A stretch of 64,000 nucleotides of DNA from an uncultured Clostridia bacterium (GTDB lineage: Bacteria > Bacillota > Clostridia > Christensenellales > UBA1242). Where the stretch lies: contig CALBOE010000006.1 of assembly GCA_937896905.1 (NCBI GenBank), positions 124,001-188,000 on the forward strand. The letters run 5' to 3'. The notes beneath the pieces are model-generated. The model was not told the DNA's origin and made no database searches. It saw nothing but the letters and a program-made list of their open reading frames with translations. A program made the translations under genes and the position numbers. How positions within the stretch are numbered: the stretch's first letter is position 1; each line of letters starts with the position of its first letter. Positions 19,588 through 28,033 of this stretch are shown one piece after another.

Positions 19588-19863
19588 ATGGACGAAAAAA
19601 AACTGCCTGCAAAAGAACAATTAATAACCTTAAACAACCGCACCAATTTAATGGTTGGTGGAACACTAAAAATAATTAGTTTAAAGCCAGATTTAATACA
19701 ACTAGAAACCGTTATGGGAGGGCTGGTTATTGTGGGAGAAAATCTAGAATTAACCAAGTTAGATAACACTTCCAAAAATGCAGAAATAACAGGCAAAGTT
19801 ACGTGGTTAAAATTTGTGCAAGGCAAAGATAAAGAGCCGTTATTCAGGAAACTTTTTAAATGA
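19588..19863 (+). CDS. yabP: sporulation protein YabP
   Basis: This 91-residue protein matches the YabP/YqfC family: NNRTNLMVGGTLKIISLK, then LETVMGGLVIVGENLELTKLD, the usual short beta-sandwich. YabP is made in the mother cell during sporulation in Bacillus. Context decides between YabP and YqfC: it is followed by yabQ and a divIC-like gene, the same order as yabP-yabQ-divIC in Bacillus. A GGGAGG site precedes the ATG, and its stop overlaps the yabQ start (ATGA). Confidence 0.9.
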   Translation: MDEKKLPAKEQLITLNNRTNLMVGGTLKIISLKPDLIQLETVMGGLVIVGENLELTKLDNTSKNAEITGKVTWLKFVQGKDKEPLFRKLFK

Positions 19864-20237
19864 TTTATTTAACAACCAATCAAGTTTTGTGCTTCTTTTT
19901 GTTTATATTTTTTGGGATTTTAATCGGGTTAATTTCACAATTATTTTTTATATTTTTTATTAAATTTCACCAAAAAAACATTAAAAAATTCATTTTTAAT
20001 GCGTTTTTTTACACTTTTTTTGTTATTTTTTATGTTTTTTTAAATAATTTCAAAAATTTTGGCAAACTTTCATTCGCTCTGTTACTTGCATACATTGTTG
20101 GATTTTTAATAACAAAGAAACTCTTTCGCAAAACAGTTGTAATTCTTGAACAAAAGTGGTATAATTTACTAACTAAGTTAAAACTCAATTTTAATTTTAA
20201 AAAGGTGAAGAATGCAACTAAACGAAAAAAAAGTTAA
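19860..20237 (+). CDS. yabQ: spore cortex protein YabQ
   Basis: This 125-residue membrane protein has about four hydrophobic segments (residues 8-30, 45-62, 70-88) and a basic C-terminus, matching YabQ, which Bacillus needs for spore cortex formation in the mother-cell membrane. Its ATG overlaps the yabP stop by 4 nt, and its 3' end overlaps the next gene by 26 nt. Sequence conservation in this family is low, so the name rests partly on position. Confidence 0.82.
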   Translation: MIYLTTNQVLCFFLFIFFGILIGLISQLFFIFFIKFHQKNIKKFIFNAFFYTFFVIFYVFLNNFKNFGKLSFALLLAYIVGFLITKKLFRKTVVILEQKWYNLLTKLKLNFNFKKVKNATKRKKS

Positions 20238-20439
20238 GTTATTTTTAACACTAGCAATTGTTATAATTGTTGCTCTTTTAGCAACCTCTGTTTTTCAACT
20301 AATTTCGCTAAATCAAAAGCGGGCAGAAATAACAAAACAGCAACAACAAATTATCGAGTTAAGCAATCAACTGAGCTACTACAAAAATTCAAATCCTCAA
20401 AACAATAACGGAAGCGAAATTACTCCGGAGGGCGAATAA
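20212..20439 (+). CDS. DivIC/FtsB-like septum protein
   Basis: The 75-residue product has a short cytoplasmic N-terminus, one membrane helix (residues 10-30) and a Gln-rich extracellular coiled coil (about 33-58), then a low-complexity tail. This is the size and topology of the DivIC/FtsB cell-division family, and the position right after yabQ is that of divIC in Bacillus. The primary sequence alone would not prove it. It overlaps yabQ by 26 nt, and its stop overlaps the next ATG (TAATG). Confidence 0.72.
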   Translation: MQLNEKKVKLFLTLAIVIIVALLATSVFQLISLNQKRAEITKQQQQIIELSNQLSYYKNSNPQNNNGSEITPEGE

Positions 20440-20993
20440 TGTTAATAACCATAACAGGCAAGCCATGCAGCGGCAAAGGAACTATAAGTAAAACATTTTG
20501 CCAAAAATACAATTTTGAATATGTTTGCGCTGGCGACATAATGCGGTCTATTGCCAAAGAGCAAGGCTACAACAACATTTTAGAATTTCAACAACAAAAT
20601 AAAGACATTGACAAGGTTGATAATTACATCGACAACTTCACCTCCAACATAGGAAAAACAAAAGCGCACGAAAATGTTGTTATAGATTCCCGCCTTGCTT
20701 GGCACTTTGTTGAAAAATCTTTTAAGGTTTTTGTTAATGTAAATTTAAACACAGCAAGCAAGCGCCTTGTAAATGCAAAAAGGGAAAATGAAAAAGTATC
20801 AACCCTAGCCCAAGCAAAAAATGCACTAAGAAGCAGGTGGGCAGAAGAAAATGCAAGATATGAAAAACTTTACGGAATTAACAATCTAAATTTAAAAAAT
20901 TACGACCTTGTTATTTCAAGCACAAATTTAACGCCAGAGCAATTGGCCGATAAAATTTATGTAAACTACAAAAAATTTATGCAAAATGCATAA
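20439..20993 (+). CDS. cytidylate kinase-like protein
   Basis: This 184-residue P-loop kinase resembles the short archaeal-type cytidylate kinases. It has the Walker A motif GKPCSGKGT (residues 7-15), CAGDIMRSIAKEQG as the nucleotide-monophosphate region, VVIDSRLAWH, and a lid segment with RLVNAKRENE and RSRWAEENARY. It would phosphorylate CMP or dCMP, though adenylate kinase-like substrates cannot be excluded. It starts on the divIC-like stop codon, so translation is probably coupled. Confidence 0.78.
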   Translation: MLITITGKPCSGKGTISKTFCQKYNFEYVCAGDIMRSIAKEQGYNNILEFQQQNKDIDKVDNYIDNFTSNIGKTKAHENVVIDSRLAWHFVEKSFKVFVNVNLNTASKRLVNAKRENEKVSTLAQAKNALRSRWAEENARYEKLYGINNLNLKNYDLVISSTNLTPEQLADKIYVNYKKFMQNA

Positions 20994-21017
20994 ATTTTTT
21001 TAATTATTCTACTTTAA

Positions 21018-21046
21018 TTGCAAAATTTATTAATATTATATATAAT
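21018..21046 (+). promoter_or_regulatory. sigma-A promoter, leaderless start
   Basis: TTGCAA (21018-21023), 17 nt, TATAAT (21041-21046), then 6 nt to the ATG at 21053. No Shine-Dalgarno site is present in the upstream AT-rich sequence. Confidence 0.65.
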
Positions 21047-21052
21047 ATAAAA

Positions 21053-21937
21053 ATGGAAAAACCAGTTTTAACAGTTAAACATTCTTCAGTGGGCGCAGTT
21101 TCTGCATTTTTGCTTGGGCAACTTGCGGTTGTTTTTGTTGCGGTTATTGGGCTTATTATTGCCAATGTTTGTGGATTTTCTAATCAAACCTTTTATGCTT
21201 TTCTTGAAAACGGCTTTGGATATTTAGTCACCTCAATCACACTAAACTCTGTTTTTGTTTTAACTTATTTGTTTACCTGCAAAGGAAAAGAAAACAAAAT
21301 TATTGAAAAGTCGAATGGTAAAAAATTGTCGTTTTACGTTTTGCTGGCAATAGCTTCATTCTTTTGCCTATACCCTATTGTGGCAAGTTTTCAAATGCTA
21401 ATTGGAAGGTTTAATGTTTTCCCGCCAAAGATAAACCTAGATGGTGCAAATTTCGTTTATGCAATTTTTAGCATGGCAATTTTGCCAGCAATTTGTGAGG
21501 AATTGCTTTTTAGGGGATTAATTTTTAAAGGTCTTCAACGCAACGGTAAAGTGTTTGCAATTACCATTAGTTCTGTTATGTTTTCACTTTTCCACACCTC
21601 AATTCATCAACTTATTTATCCCATGCTTTTTGGGCTTCTGTTGGGCGGAATAATGCACAAGGAAAACAATATAATATATTGTATTGCAGCACACCTAACC
21701 AACAATTTATTGTCGCTAATACTAATGAAGTTTAACATTTCTTTAACCGTTAGCAGCTGGTGGTATGTTCTACTTGCATTTGCGCTTGTAAGCACATACA
21801 TCGCCTTTATTGTTTGGTTCATTAAAAAAATGGGCAAAACAAACAAAATAGCCTTATCAAAAACTGAAAAAATCTATCTAATTGGAGCAATGATAATTTT
21901 AACCCTTCTATGGTTAATTGCAAATTTAAGTTTATAA
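21053..21937 (+). CDS. CPBP family intramembrane protease
   Basis: The 294-residue membrane protein carries the three CPBP (Abi, Rce1-like) motifs: CEELLFRG, FHTSIHQLIYPMLFGLLLG and HLTNNL, which hold the catalytic Glu pair and zinc or water ligands. About eight hydrophobic helices are visible. In bacteria these proteins are linked to membrane-protein processing, bacteriocin immunity or maturation. It begins a promoter-led transcription unit that continues into a second CPBP gene one base later. The substrate is unknown. Confidence 0.9.
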   Translation: MEKPVLTVKHSSVGAVSAFLLGQLAVVFVAVIGLIIANVCGFSNQTFYAFLENGFGYLVTSITLNSVFVLTYLFTCKGKENKIIEKSNGKKLSFYVLLAIASFFCLYPIVASFQMLIGRFNVFPPKINLDGANFVYAIFSMAILPAICEELLFRGLIFKGLQRNGKVFAITISSVMFSLFHTSIHQLIYPMLFGLLLGGIMHKENNIIYCIAAHLTNNLLSLILMKFNISLTVSSWWYVLLAFALVSTYIAFIVWFIKKMGKTNKIALSKTEKIYLIGAMIILTLLWLIANLSL

Positions 21938-21938
21938 T

Positions 21939-22994
21939 ATGAAAAATAAAAGAATATTTATTATTGGTGGCATATATTTTACAGCAATAACCTTGGTTGC
22001 CGTTGTTTTTGCATTATACGGCTTTGGCGTTTTAAAAGGCGACATTCTTTCAACGTTTTTAATTCAAGTGGTTGTTATGTTTGGCATCCCACTTTTAATG
22101 CACACCGCTTTCATTAGCAAAAACATTAAACAAACATTTAAAGATACGGGCTTTAAAAAAATTTCTGCAAAAACATTGGGCGTTACAATAATTTTGGGCA
22201 TAGTTCTATATTTCTTAAATTCTTATGTTGCCAGCTTCTTTCAAGGATTAGTTGCCATTTTTGGCTATGAAAAACTATCTTTTGGGCAAACAACACAACC
22301 ACTAACCAGTTCGTTGCTATTTAAAGAATTTATATTATCCTCAATATTCCCTGCGTTTTGTGAAGAATTCTTGCACAGGGGAGTTTTGCTTCACAGCGGT
22401 AAGCAATGCAAAAACACAAGATACGTTTTAATAGTTTCGTCCATTCTTTTTGGGCTTACACATTTAAACATCAACCAGTTCTTCTATGCGGCAATTTTAG
22501 GGTTCTTAATGGGACATATTTCACTAATAACCGACAGCATTTTCCCACCAATAATAATCCACTTTTTAAACAACTTTTTAAGCGTCTACTTCTCATACGG
22601 CTCAGCACTAAATTGGCCACTTGCAACATTTGTTAATAATTTCACCTCTTTGCTTGCAAGCAACATTTTTATATTTGTAATCCTAACCAGTTTTGGCGTT
22701 GGCATACTTATTTGGCTATATATTCAACTCACAAAACAACTGCACAAAGAAATAATAAAACAAAACGTTAAAAAAATTGTGGATAGCTTGCAACTTGAAA
22801 CTTTAACCATAGAACAGGCAGAAGAACGCGTTAAACAAGCAAATGAACTTCTTAAAAACTGTAAAACGGTAAATTTAGCAACAACCGCACCTAAAGGCAC
22901 AAAATTTTCATTTTTAGAAACATCTTTCTTCATATCTAGTGCAGTGTTAGGTGTTTTAATAACAATTTGTTCTTTTATTTGGGGGTTAATTTAA
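21939..22994 (+). CDS. second CPBP family intramembrane protease
   Basis: This is a paralogue of the preceding gene, with CEEFLHRG, LTHLNINQFFYAAILGFLMG and HFLNNFLS. It has about eight membrane helices. A charged cytoplasmic segment near residues 265-310 (ETLTIEQAEERVKQANELLK) is absent from the first copy, and a final helix ends the protein. The ATG follows the upstream stop by one base with no ribosome site, so translation probably depends on reinitiation. The two proteins are diverged, which argues against a recent duplication. Confidence 0.88.
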   Translation: MKNKRIFIIGGIYFTAITLVAVVFALYGFGVLKGDILSTFLIQVVVMFGIPLLMHTAFISKNIKQTFKDTGFKKISAKTLGVTIILGIVLYFLNSYVASFFQGLVAIFGYEKLSFGQTTQPLTSSLLFKEFILSSIFPAFCEEFLHRGVLLHSGKQCKNTRYVLIVSSILFGLTHLNINQFFYAAILGFLMGHISLITDSIFPPIIIHFLNNFLSVYFSYGSALNWPLATFVNNFTSLLASNIFIFVILTSFGVGILIWLYIQLTKQLHKEIIKQNVKKIVDSLQLETLTIEQAEERVKQANELLKNCKTVNLATTAPKGTKFSFLETSFFISSAVLGVLITICSFIWGLI

Positions 22995-23464
22995 TGTTAA
23001 AAATTAATTTAATTGCAATGGGCGATATTAAAGAAACATATTTAAAAAATGCCATAAGCGAATATTCAAAACGCATAGGCCGTTTTGCCGAACTTAAAAT
23101 TGTTGAACTTAAAGAAAACAACCCCGCATCTAGCAGTGAAAAGGACGTTGCATTAGCACTAAAAAAAGATAAGGTTGAAATTTTAAAACACATTAAGGGC
23201 TACCCAATATGCCTTGACGTTCAAGGCCCTCAGTTTTCCAGCCCAGAATTTGCAAACCTAATTAGCAAACTGCAGTTAACAACTGGCGAAATTTCATTTA
23301 TAATTGGCGCAAGTAACGGCTTAGACGAAGAAGTAAAATCTTTATGTAAGCAAAAAATTTCTTTTTCTAAAATGACTTTTCCTCATCAACTTATGCGCGT
23401 TATTTTTTTAGAACAACTTTATAGGGCATTCACAATTATTAATAATATTTCATATCACAAATAG
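22994..23464 (+). CDS. rlmH: 23S rRNA pseudouridine-1915 N3-methyltransferase
   Basis: RlmH is a SPOUT-class enzyme that methylates pseudouridine 1915 of 23S rRNA using S-adenosylmethionine. The 156-residue protein shows ISFIIGASNGLDEEV (the SAM-binding knot) and the diagnostic C-terminus KMTFPHQLMRVIFLEQLYRAF ending in YHK. Length is normal for the family. The start at 22994 (MLKINLIAMGD) overlaps the preceding stop as TAATG, with GGGGG 8 nt upstream. Confidence 0.96.
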   Translation: MLKINLIAMGDIKETYLKNAISEYSKRIGRFAELKIVELKENNPASSSEKDVALALKKDKVEILKHIKGYPICLDVQGPQFSSPEFANLISKLQLTTGEISFIIGASNGLDEEVKSLCKQKISFSKMTFPHQLMRVIFLEQLYRAFTIINNISYHK

Positions 23465-23472
23465 AGGTGAAT

Positions 23473-24501
23473 ATGACTTATCAAGAACTAATAAATAATA
23501 TAGTCCAACTGCAAGAAGAAGGACTAGAACTTTTTAATGCTGGCAAATCTGTGTTGGGCAAAAACATTCTTGCAACCCATGTTGGAGATTACTCTGGCCC
23601 TCAAATTTTGTTGCAAGCAGGCATTCACGCACGAGAATACATAACCAGTTTATTGCTAGTGGAAATGGCAAGAAATTTGCACAATAACAACTTGGTTGAA
23701 GGCGGAGGAATATACTTTGTGTTCCTGGTTAATCCTGACGGGGCGCAAATTGTTTTAGACGGCATTGAAAGCATTAATTGCAACATAACCAAAGAATATC
23801 TAACCTTAGCCAACAACGGAAGTAGCAACTTTTCACAATACAAGGCAAACATCAATTTAGTTGACCTTAACACCAACTTTAATGCAAACTGGGGAGGCGG
23901 AAGCCAAAATGTGTTTTGCCCTGCCACACAAAACTTTGTTGGTTACTACCCAGAAAGCGAACGAGAAGTTCAATCGCTAATAAACTTCACGCTTCAAACC
24001 AAACCTTTGCTAACCATCTCTTACCACAGCAAAGGAAATGTTATTTTTTACGGTTTCGAAGGGCAAACCGAAGAAGACCTGCAAAGAGATTTAACAATTG
24101 GCGAAAGTTTAAGCGCAACAACTGGCTACCCTTTAATATTCACAGAAAACTCAACCGGTGGATATAAAGATTGGTGCATAAACACATTAAAAATTCCGTC
24201 ATACACCATTGAAGTTGGTGACGAAACCCTGCCTCACCCAATTGGTGTTGAATATTTGCCAGAAATTTACTTTAGAAACAAAGATGTTCCACTGATTGCA
24301 CTAGAAAAAGCAAAAGAATTTGCAAAAGACATTGACTTTACAACTCCAATTGTGCAAAATGGAAATGGAGAAAATAAAGTTGAAACCGAAGAAAATAAAC
24401 AAATCTCAAATGGATTATATGCAAACGGCAACTTCACTAGCCATCAACGCTTGCGAGCGTGGCGAAGTGCCAATAGGCGCAGTTGTTGTAAGAGACAATA
24501 A
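23473..24501 (+). CDS. M14 zinc carboxypeptidase
   Basis: This cytoplasmic-looking 342-residue protein belongs to peptidase family M14, as do the gamma-D-glutamyl-diaminopimelate peptidases of spore-formers. Zinc ligands are visible in GIHAREY (His and Glu) and in ISYHSKG (His), a substrate site in VDLNTNFN, and the catalytic Glu in SYTIEVGDE. The ATG at 23473 follows GAGGTG; a GTG at 23467 lies inside that site and is less likely. No signal peptide is seen. The last 30 or so residues are read from the 5' end of tadA in another frame and look foreign (Arg-rich, ending RSCCKRQ), suggesting a lost stop codon. Confidence 0.88.
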   Translation: MTYQELINNIVQLQEEGLELFNAGKSVLGKNILATHVGDYSGPQILLQAGIHAREYITSLLLVEMARNLHNNNLVEGGGIYFVFLVNPDGAQIVLDGIESINCNITKEYLTLANNGSSNFSQYKANINLVDLNTNFNANWGGGSQNVFCPATQNFVGYYPESEREVQSLINFTLQTKPLLTISYHSKGNVIFYGFEGQTEEDLQRDLTIGESLSATTGYPLIFTENSTGGYKDWCINTLKIPSYTIEVGDETLPHPIGVEYLPEIYFRNKDVPLIALEKAKEFAKDIDFTTPIVQNGNGENKVETEENKQISNGLYANGNFTSHQRLRAWRSANRRSCCKRQ

Positions 24502-24886
24502 AATAATCTCTAAAGGCTACAATCTGCGAGAACACCACCAAATAGCAACTCACCATGCAGAAATTTTAGCCATTGAAAAAGCATGCAAAAAATTAAAATC
24601 TTGGCGGTTAGACGATTGCGATTTATATGTAACTCTCGAACCCTGCCCAATGTGCGCTGGTGCAATTTTAAATGCCAGAATTAAAAATGTTTATTACGCC
24701 GTGGAAGATAGTGCAAGTGGTGCAATTTCAAAATTCAATCTTTTAAACGCAACAATGAACCACACAACTAATTCAATACAATTAAATAACTACGAAGAGG
24801 AAAATAAAAAATTAATTCAAAATTTCTTTAAAAATAAAAGAAATTTGCAAAAAAACCTTAAAAATAATGAAAAAAAATTAAAATAA
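24410..24886 (+). CDS. tadA: tRNA adenosine deaminase TadA
   Basis: TadA converts adenosine 34 of tRNA-Arg(ACG) to inosine. The 158-residue product has the zinc/catalytic motif THHAEILAIEKA and TLEPCPMCAGAI (PCxxC), with VPIGAVVV at the N-terminus, as in the family. The ATG at 24410 gives the right N-terminus (MDYMQTATSLAINACERGE). It overlaps the carboxypeptidase gene by 92 nt in a different frame and has no clear ribosome site, so coupling is likely. The Lys-rich tail after residue 140 is variable in the family. Confidence 0.95.
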   Translation: MDYMQTATSLAINACERGEVPIGAVVVRDNKIISKGYNLREHHQIATHHAEILAIEKACKKLKSWRLDDCDLYVTLEPCPMCAGAILNARIKNVYYAVEDSASGAISKFNLLNATMNHTTNSIQLNNYEEENKKLIQNFFKNKRNLQKNLKNNEKKLK

Positions 24887-24918
24887 TTAATTTATTTTTA
24901 AATTTTCAATTAAATTTA

Positions 24919-24942
24919 AAAAATCTGCAAATGCAGATTTTT
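24919..24942. terminator. bidirectional terminator between tadA and HU
   Basis: AAATCTGCA and TGCAGATTT pair with a 2-nt loop between an A run and a T run. It lies between convergent genes. Confidence 0.85.
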
Positions 24943-25214
24943 TATTTAACGCTTTGTTTTAAATGATCGCTCGCTTTAAACGTTGGAGTTTTTCTTGGCG
25001 CGCTCATTTCTGTTTCTCCCGTTTTAAAACTATACATAGGTTTAGATTTTATGTCGCTAACTTTAAACTTACCAAAATTGGAAAGCGTAACACTCTCTCC
25101 CTGTTTTAATGCGTCTTTAATAACAGCAATAATGGCCTCTAAGCATAGTTTGCAGTCTTTCTTGGATAAACCCGATTTGGAATTAACCTCGCTGATAAAT
25201 GCATTTTTATTCAT
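24942..25214 (-). CDS. HU family DNA-binding protein
   Basis: This 90-residue protein has the HU fold signature: the helical part MNKNAFISEVNSKSG followed by VTLSNFGKFKVSD and a C-terminal TPTFKASDHLKQSVK. HU dimers bend and compact DNA. The arm is unusual: where HU normally has RNPxTG, this protein has YSFKTGE, so the intercalating Pro is missing. The ATG at 25214 follows GGAGG by 5-6 nt; an ATG 15 nt upstream would overlap the ribosome site. It may be a secondary HU paralogue. Confidence 0.9.
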   Translation of the reverse strand: MNKNAFISEVNSKSGLSKKDCKLCLEAIIAVIKDALKQGESVTLSNFGKFKVSDIKSKPMYSFKTGETEMSAPRKTPTFKASDHLKQSVK

Positions 25215-25259
25215 ATCCTGCCTCCACACCTAAATATTTCCCACGTTTCATGATTTTAA

Positions 25260-26768
25260 TCAATTAATTTTATATCTAAACGTTGCCATATCCTTTTTTT
25301 CTAATATTTTAAACAGCCACAAGCATACTAGATATGTTATAGCCGACACAACAAAAGCCAACAAACTATTTGCCACGCCACCACCAAAACTCATAACCGC
25401 TAAAAGCGTTAGCACCATAAATGAATTGCTAAGTATTAACCCTCTCCAAAAGCTAAAGTTAATATTAATGCTAAGACACTTTCTTATCTCGAACCAATTT
25501 AAAACTGCCACCAAAGCATAACAAATTGTGTTACTTGCTGCCAGCGCATATATATTCAACATTTTGCTTGGCAAAAACAAAATTTCTAAAACAAATTTAA
25601 CAACAATCGCAAGGCAAAGATTTCTAACCGTAACAAACCTAAGTTCAATTGCATTTAAACAACTGGATAGCAATTGGTTAACCGCCAAAAACAACAACCC
25701 CAAACCAGATATGGCAAGAAGTCGTCTTGCAACATTAATGCCATCAATTCCAAAACCATTTAATTTGTTGCCATAAAGCAAAACTAGCAATCTTTCTGGC
25801 GTTATTAAAAACAATACAACGCATGGCACGCAAATCATTAGCACAATTTTAACCGCAAGAGTTAGATTTTGGTTTTTATTAAATTTATGCACTCTTGTGG
25901 ACATTGCCGGCAAAATAACGCTTGCAATTGCAAAGGAAAATATTGTTGGCAAACTAACCAAACTAGAAACCGCACCACTTTCCAATCCAAATAAAAACAC
26001 AGATGTTTGTTTTGAAAAATTTATAGACAGCAAATTAACCACCAACAAACTATCTATAAACGTGGCAAGCGGAAGAACAATGTTTGTTAATGTTATGGGC
26101 AATATGTCTTTAATCATATTCTTTACTAAAACCACATTTCCACCCAAGTTTTGAGGTGGGTGTTTTGAAAGATAAACCAGCAAAACAACAAAAGAAGCCA
26201 CTTCGCTTAAAATAATAGCCACAACTGCACCAATAACTGCCTGCAAAACTCCGTATTTTATAAACGCTAAGCTTAAAATTAATCCAACAAAAAGTTTCAC
26301 AAACTGTTCAACAATACCTGAAACTGCACTAGGCACAAAATTGTTCTTCCCTTGAAAATAGCCTTTAAGAACACTAATTCCTCCCACCAAAATGATTGTT
26401 GGTGCAAGAATGATATAACATAGTTTTAAGTTTTTATCTCCCTGCAAAGTTGCAAGACCACCGCTAAACACAATTAAGCAAGTGAAAATTAAAATTGAAA
26501 CTATGGCCGTTAAAACCATACTCTTTTTAACAACTATTTTTTCATTGCCTTCACACTTTGCAACAACCTTAGAAATTGCCATTGGAAGCCCGGCGGTTGA
26601 AAGCACAACACACAACGAATAAACTGGAAAAATTAGTTGATATAAACCAATTCCCTCTCCTCCTAAAATTCTGGTTAACAAAATTCTATAAACCGCACTT
26701 AAAATCTTTGCAAGAATTCCACCAACCGCCAACGCCAACGCACCATTAAACAAAGTATTTTTTTTCAT
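25260..26768 (-). CDS. SpoVB-like MOP-family lipid flippase
   Basis: The 502-residue protein has about 14 hydrophobic segments and opens with the MOP/SpoVB signature: GGILAKILSAVYRILLTRILG then GIGLYQLIFPVYSL and STAGLPMAISK. SpoVB and YtgP relatives flip lipid-linked peptidoglycan or polysaccharide precursors across the membrane, SpoVB during spore cortex synthesis. The sporulation genes nearby favour a SpoVB-like role, but a general wall or polysaccharide flippase is equally possible. No convincing ribosome site precedes the ATG. Confidence 0.85.
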   Translation of the reverse strand: MKKNTLFNGALALAVGGILAKILSAVYRILLTRILGGEGIGLYQLIFPVYSLCVVLSTAGLPMAISKVVAKCEGNEKIVVKKSMVLTAIVSILIFTCLIVFSGGLATLQGDKNLKLCYIILAPTIILVGGISVLKGYFQGKNNFVPSAVSGIVEQFVKLFVGLILSLAFIKYGVLQAVIGAVVAIILSEVASFVVLLVYLSKHPPQNLGGNVVLVKNMIKDILPITLTNIVLPLATFIDSLLVVNLLSINFSKQTSVFLFGLESGAVSSLVSLPTIFSFAIASVILPAMSTRVHKFNKNQNLTLAVKIVLMICVPCVVLFLITPERLLVLLYGNKLNGFGIDGINVARRLLAISGLGLLFLAVNQLLSSCLNAIELRFVTVRNLCLAIVVKFVLEILFLPSKMLNIYALAASNTICYALVAVLNWFEIRKCLSININFSFWRGLILSNSFMVLTLLAVMSFGGGVANSLLAFVVSAITYLVCLWLFKILEKKDMATFRYKIN

Positions 26769-26924
26769 ATAAATATCTTTTGTAAATACAAAAAAATTAT
26801 TTTATCAATTAAAAAAATAATTAAAAATATATAAAATTAATATAATAAATTAAAAAATTATTACATTTTGTTTAATTTTAAGTTTTTAAATGATTGTTTT
26901 TTATTTGTTTTACTTTTAAAGGAC

Positions 26925-26953
26925 TTGCAAATTTTGTAAAATTTTTCTATAAT
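26925..26953 (+). promoter_or_regulatory. sigma-A promoter of dus, leaderless
   Basis: TTGCAA (26925-26930), 17 nt, TATAAT (26948-26953), then 6 nt to ATG 26960. This copies the layout upstream of the first CPBP gene exactly. Confidence 0.7.
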
Positions 26954-26959
26954 CAAAAT

Positions 26960-27871
26960 ATGGGAAAATTGTTTAATAAATTCATATACGCCCTTGCACC
27001 TATGGCCGGCGTTACCGATTTTGCTTTTAGAAAGGTGTGCGCAGATTTTGGCGCAGATATGGTTGTAACCGAAATGATTAGTTTAAAAGCTTATGAAAAC
27101 AACAGCAAAACAACAAGCAAAATGTTAAGGGAAGAATCAACTTGTTTAAAGGGTTGTCAACTTTTTTTCCACGAAGCAGAAAGCGCAAACGTTTTAAAAA
27201 ACAATCCTGATTTTTCTCATTTCGATTTTATAGATTTAAACTGTGGCTGCCCAGCACCAAAAATTATTAAGAATAAAGACGGCAGTGCCATGATGAAAAA
27301 TATAGATAATTCTAAAGCGGTTATTTCTGCTTTAATTGAAAACTGCACTAAACCCGTTTCGGTTAAATTTCGCCTTGGAATTGACGGCAACATTAACTAC
27401 ATTGAATTTGCTAAAATGTGCGAAGAGTGCGGAGCTTCTTTTTTAACCCTGCACGCACGAACCAAAGAACAAGGTTATGCTGGCGAAGTAGATAAATCTG
27501 CCTACCAAACACTAATTAATGCCGTTAACATTCCTGTTTTTTGGAGTGGCGACATTAAAACAAAAGCAGACGTTGAATTTGCAAAATCTATTGGTTGCGC
27601 TGGAGTTATGATTGGAAGGCACGCAATGGGAAACCCTGAAATTTTTTCAACTCTTAAAGGAATTCCAGCACCTTACAACAAAAAACAAGCCATCATCAAT
27701 CACCTTGAAATGTTAAAAACCTATTACCGCACAGAAAAAACACTTGTTGCATACTTTAAAAAGCATTTGATGTGGTACGTTAAAAACATGCCAGAAGCCA
27801 GCAAAATTAAACAAAAAATCCTTGAATTTACAACGCTTGCAGAAATTAACGAAATTATTGAACAACTTTAA
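26960..27871 (+). CDS. dus: tRNA-dihydrouridine synthase
   Basis: This 303-residue flavoenzyme reduces specific uridines in tRNA to dihydrouridine. Motifs in order are LAPMAGVTDFAFR (FMN-binding start), FIDLNCGCPAPKI with the catalytic Cys, SVKFRLGID, LHARTKEQGY and FWSGDIKTKADVE, then GVMIGRHAMGNP. The ATG at 26960 fits both the family N-terminus and a promoter ending 6 nt before it; an upstream in-frame ATG at 26894 would add 22 residues unlike the family. A tRNA-Arg gene follows with its own promoter. Confidence 0.95.
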   Translation: MGKLFNKFIYALAPMAGVTDFAFRKVCADFGADMVVTEMISLKAYENNSKTTSKMLREESTCLKGCQLFFHEAESANVLKNNPDFSHFDFIDLNCGCPAPKIIKNKDGSAMMKNIDNSKAVISALIENCTKPVSVKFRLGIDGNINYIEFAKMCEECGASFLTLHARTKEQGYAGEVDKSAYQTLINAVNIPVFWSGDIKTKADVEFAKSIGCAGVMIGRHAMGNPEIFSTLKGIPAPYNKKQAIINHLEMLKTYYRTEKTLVAYFKKHLMWYVKNMPEASKIKQKILEFTTLAEINEIIEQL

Positions 27872-27890
27872 ATAAAAATTATTAAACCCG

Positions 27891-27919
27891 TTGATTTTTC
27901 TGTGCTTTTATGCTACACT
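27891..27919 (+). promoter_or_regulatory. promoter of tRNA-Arg
   Basis: TTGATT (27891-27896), 17 nt, TACACT (27914-27919). Transcription would begin 6-7 nt before the mature tRNA 5' end. Confidence 0.6.
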
Positions 27920-27931
27920 CTAGCATAGTAA

Positions 27932-28006
27932 GATCTCATAGTTAAACGGATATAACGAGGCCCTCCTAAGGCCTAATTCGGGGTTCGATTCCCTGTGGGA
28001 TCACCA
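27932..28006 (+). tRNA. tRNA-Arg (CCT), CCA encoded
   Basis: The acceptor GATCTCA pairs with TGGGATC and the D-stem is GTTA/TAAC. The anticodon stem AGGCC/GGCCT carries loop CTCCTAA with anticodon CCT. The T-arm is CGGGG TTCGATT CCCTG. The discriminator is A and CCA is encoded at 28004-28006. Confidence 0.95.
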
Positions 28007-28033
28007 AAAAAAGAGCAAGTTTGCTCTTTTTTT
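28007..28033. terminator. terminator of tRNA-Arg and slipin gene
   Basis: AAGAGCAA and TTGCTCTT pair across a short loop and are flanked by A and T runs, directly after the tRNA CCA and at the stop of the convergent slipin gene. Confidence 0.85.

Noticed and set aside
24320..24409. N-terminal extension of tadA
   Set aside because: The added 30 residues are read inside the carboxypeptidase gene and are unlike TadA; the ATG at 24410 gives the normal N-terminus.
26894..26959. N-terminal extension of dus
   Set aside because: The upstream ATG would include the promoter; residues before MGKLFNK are unlike the family.
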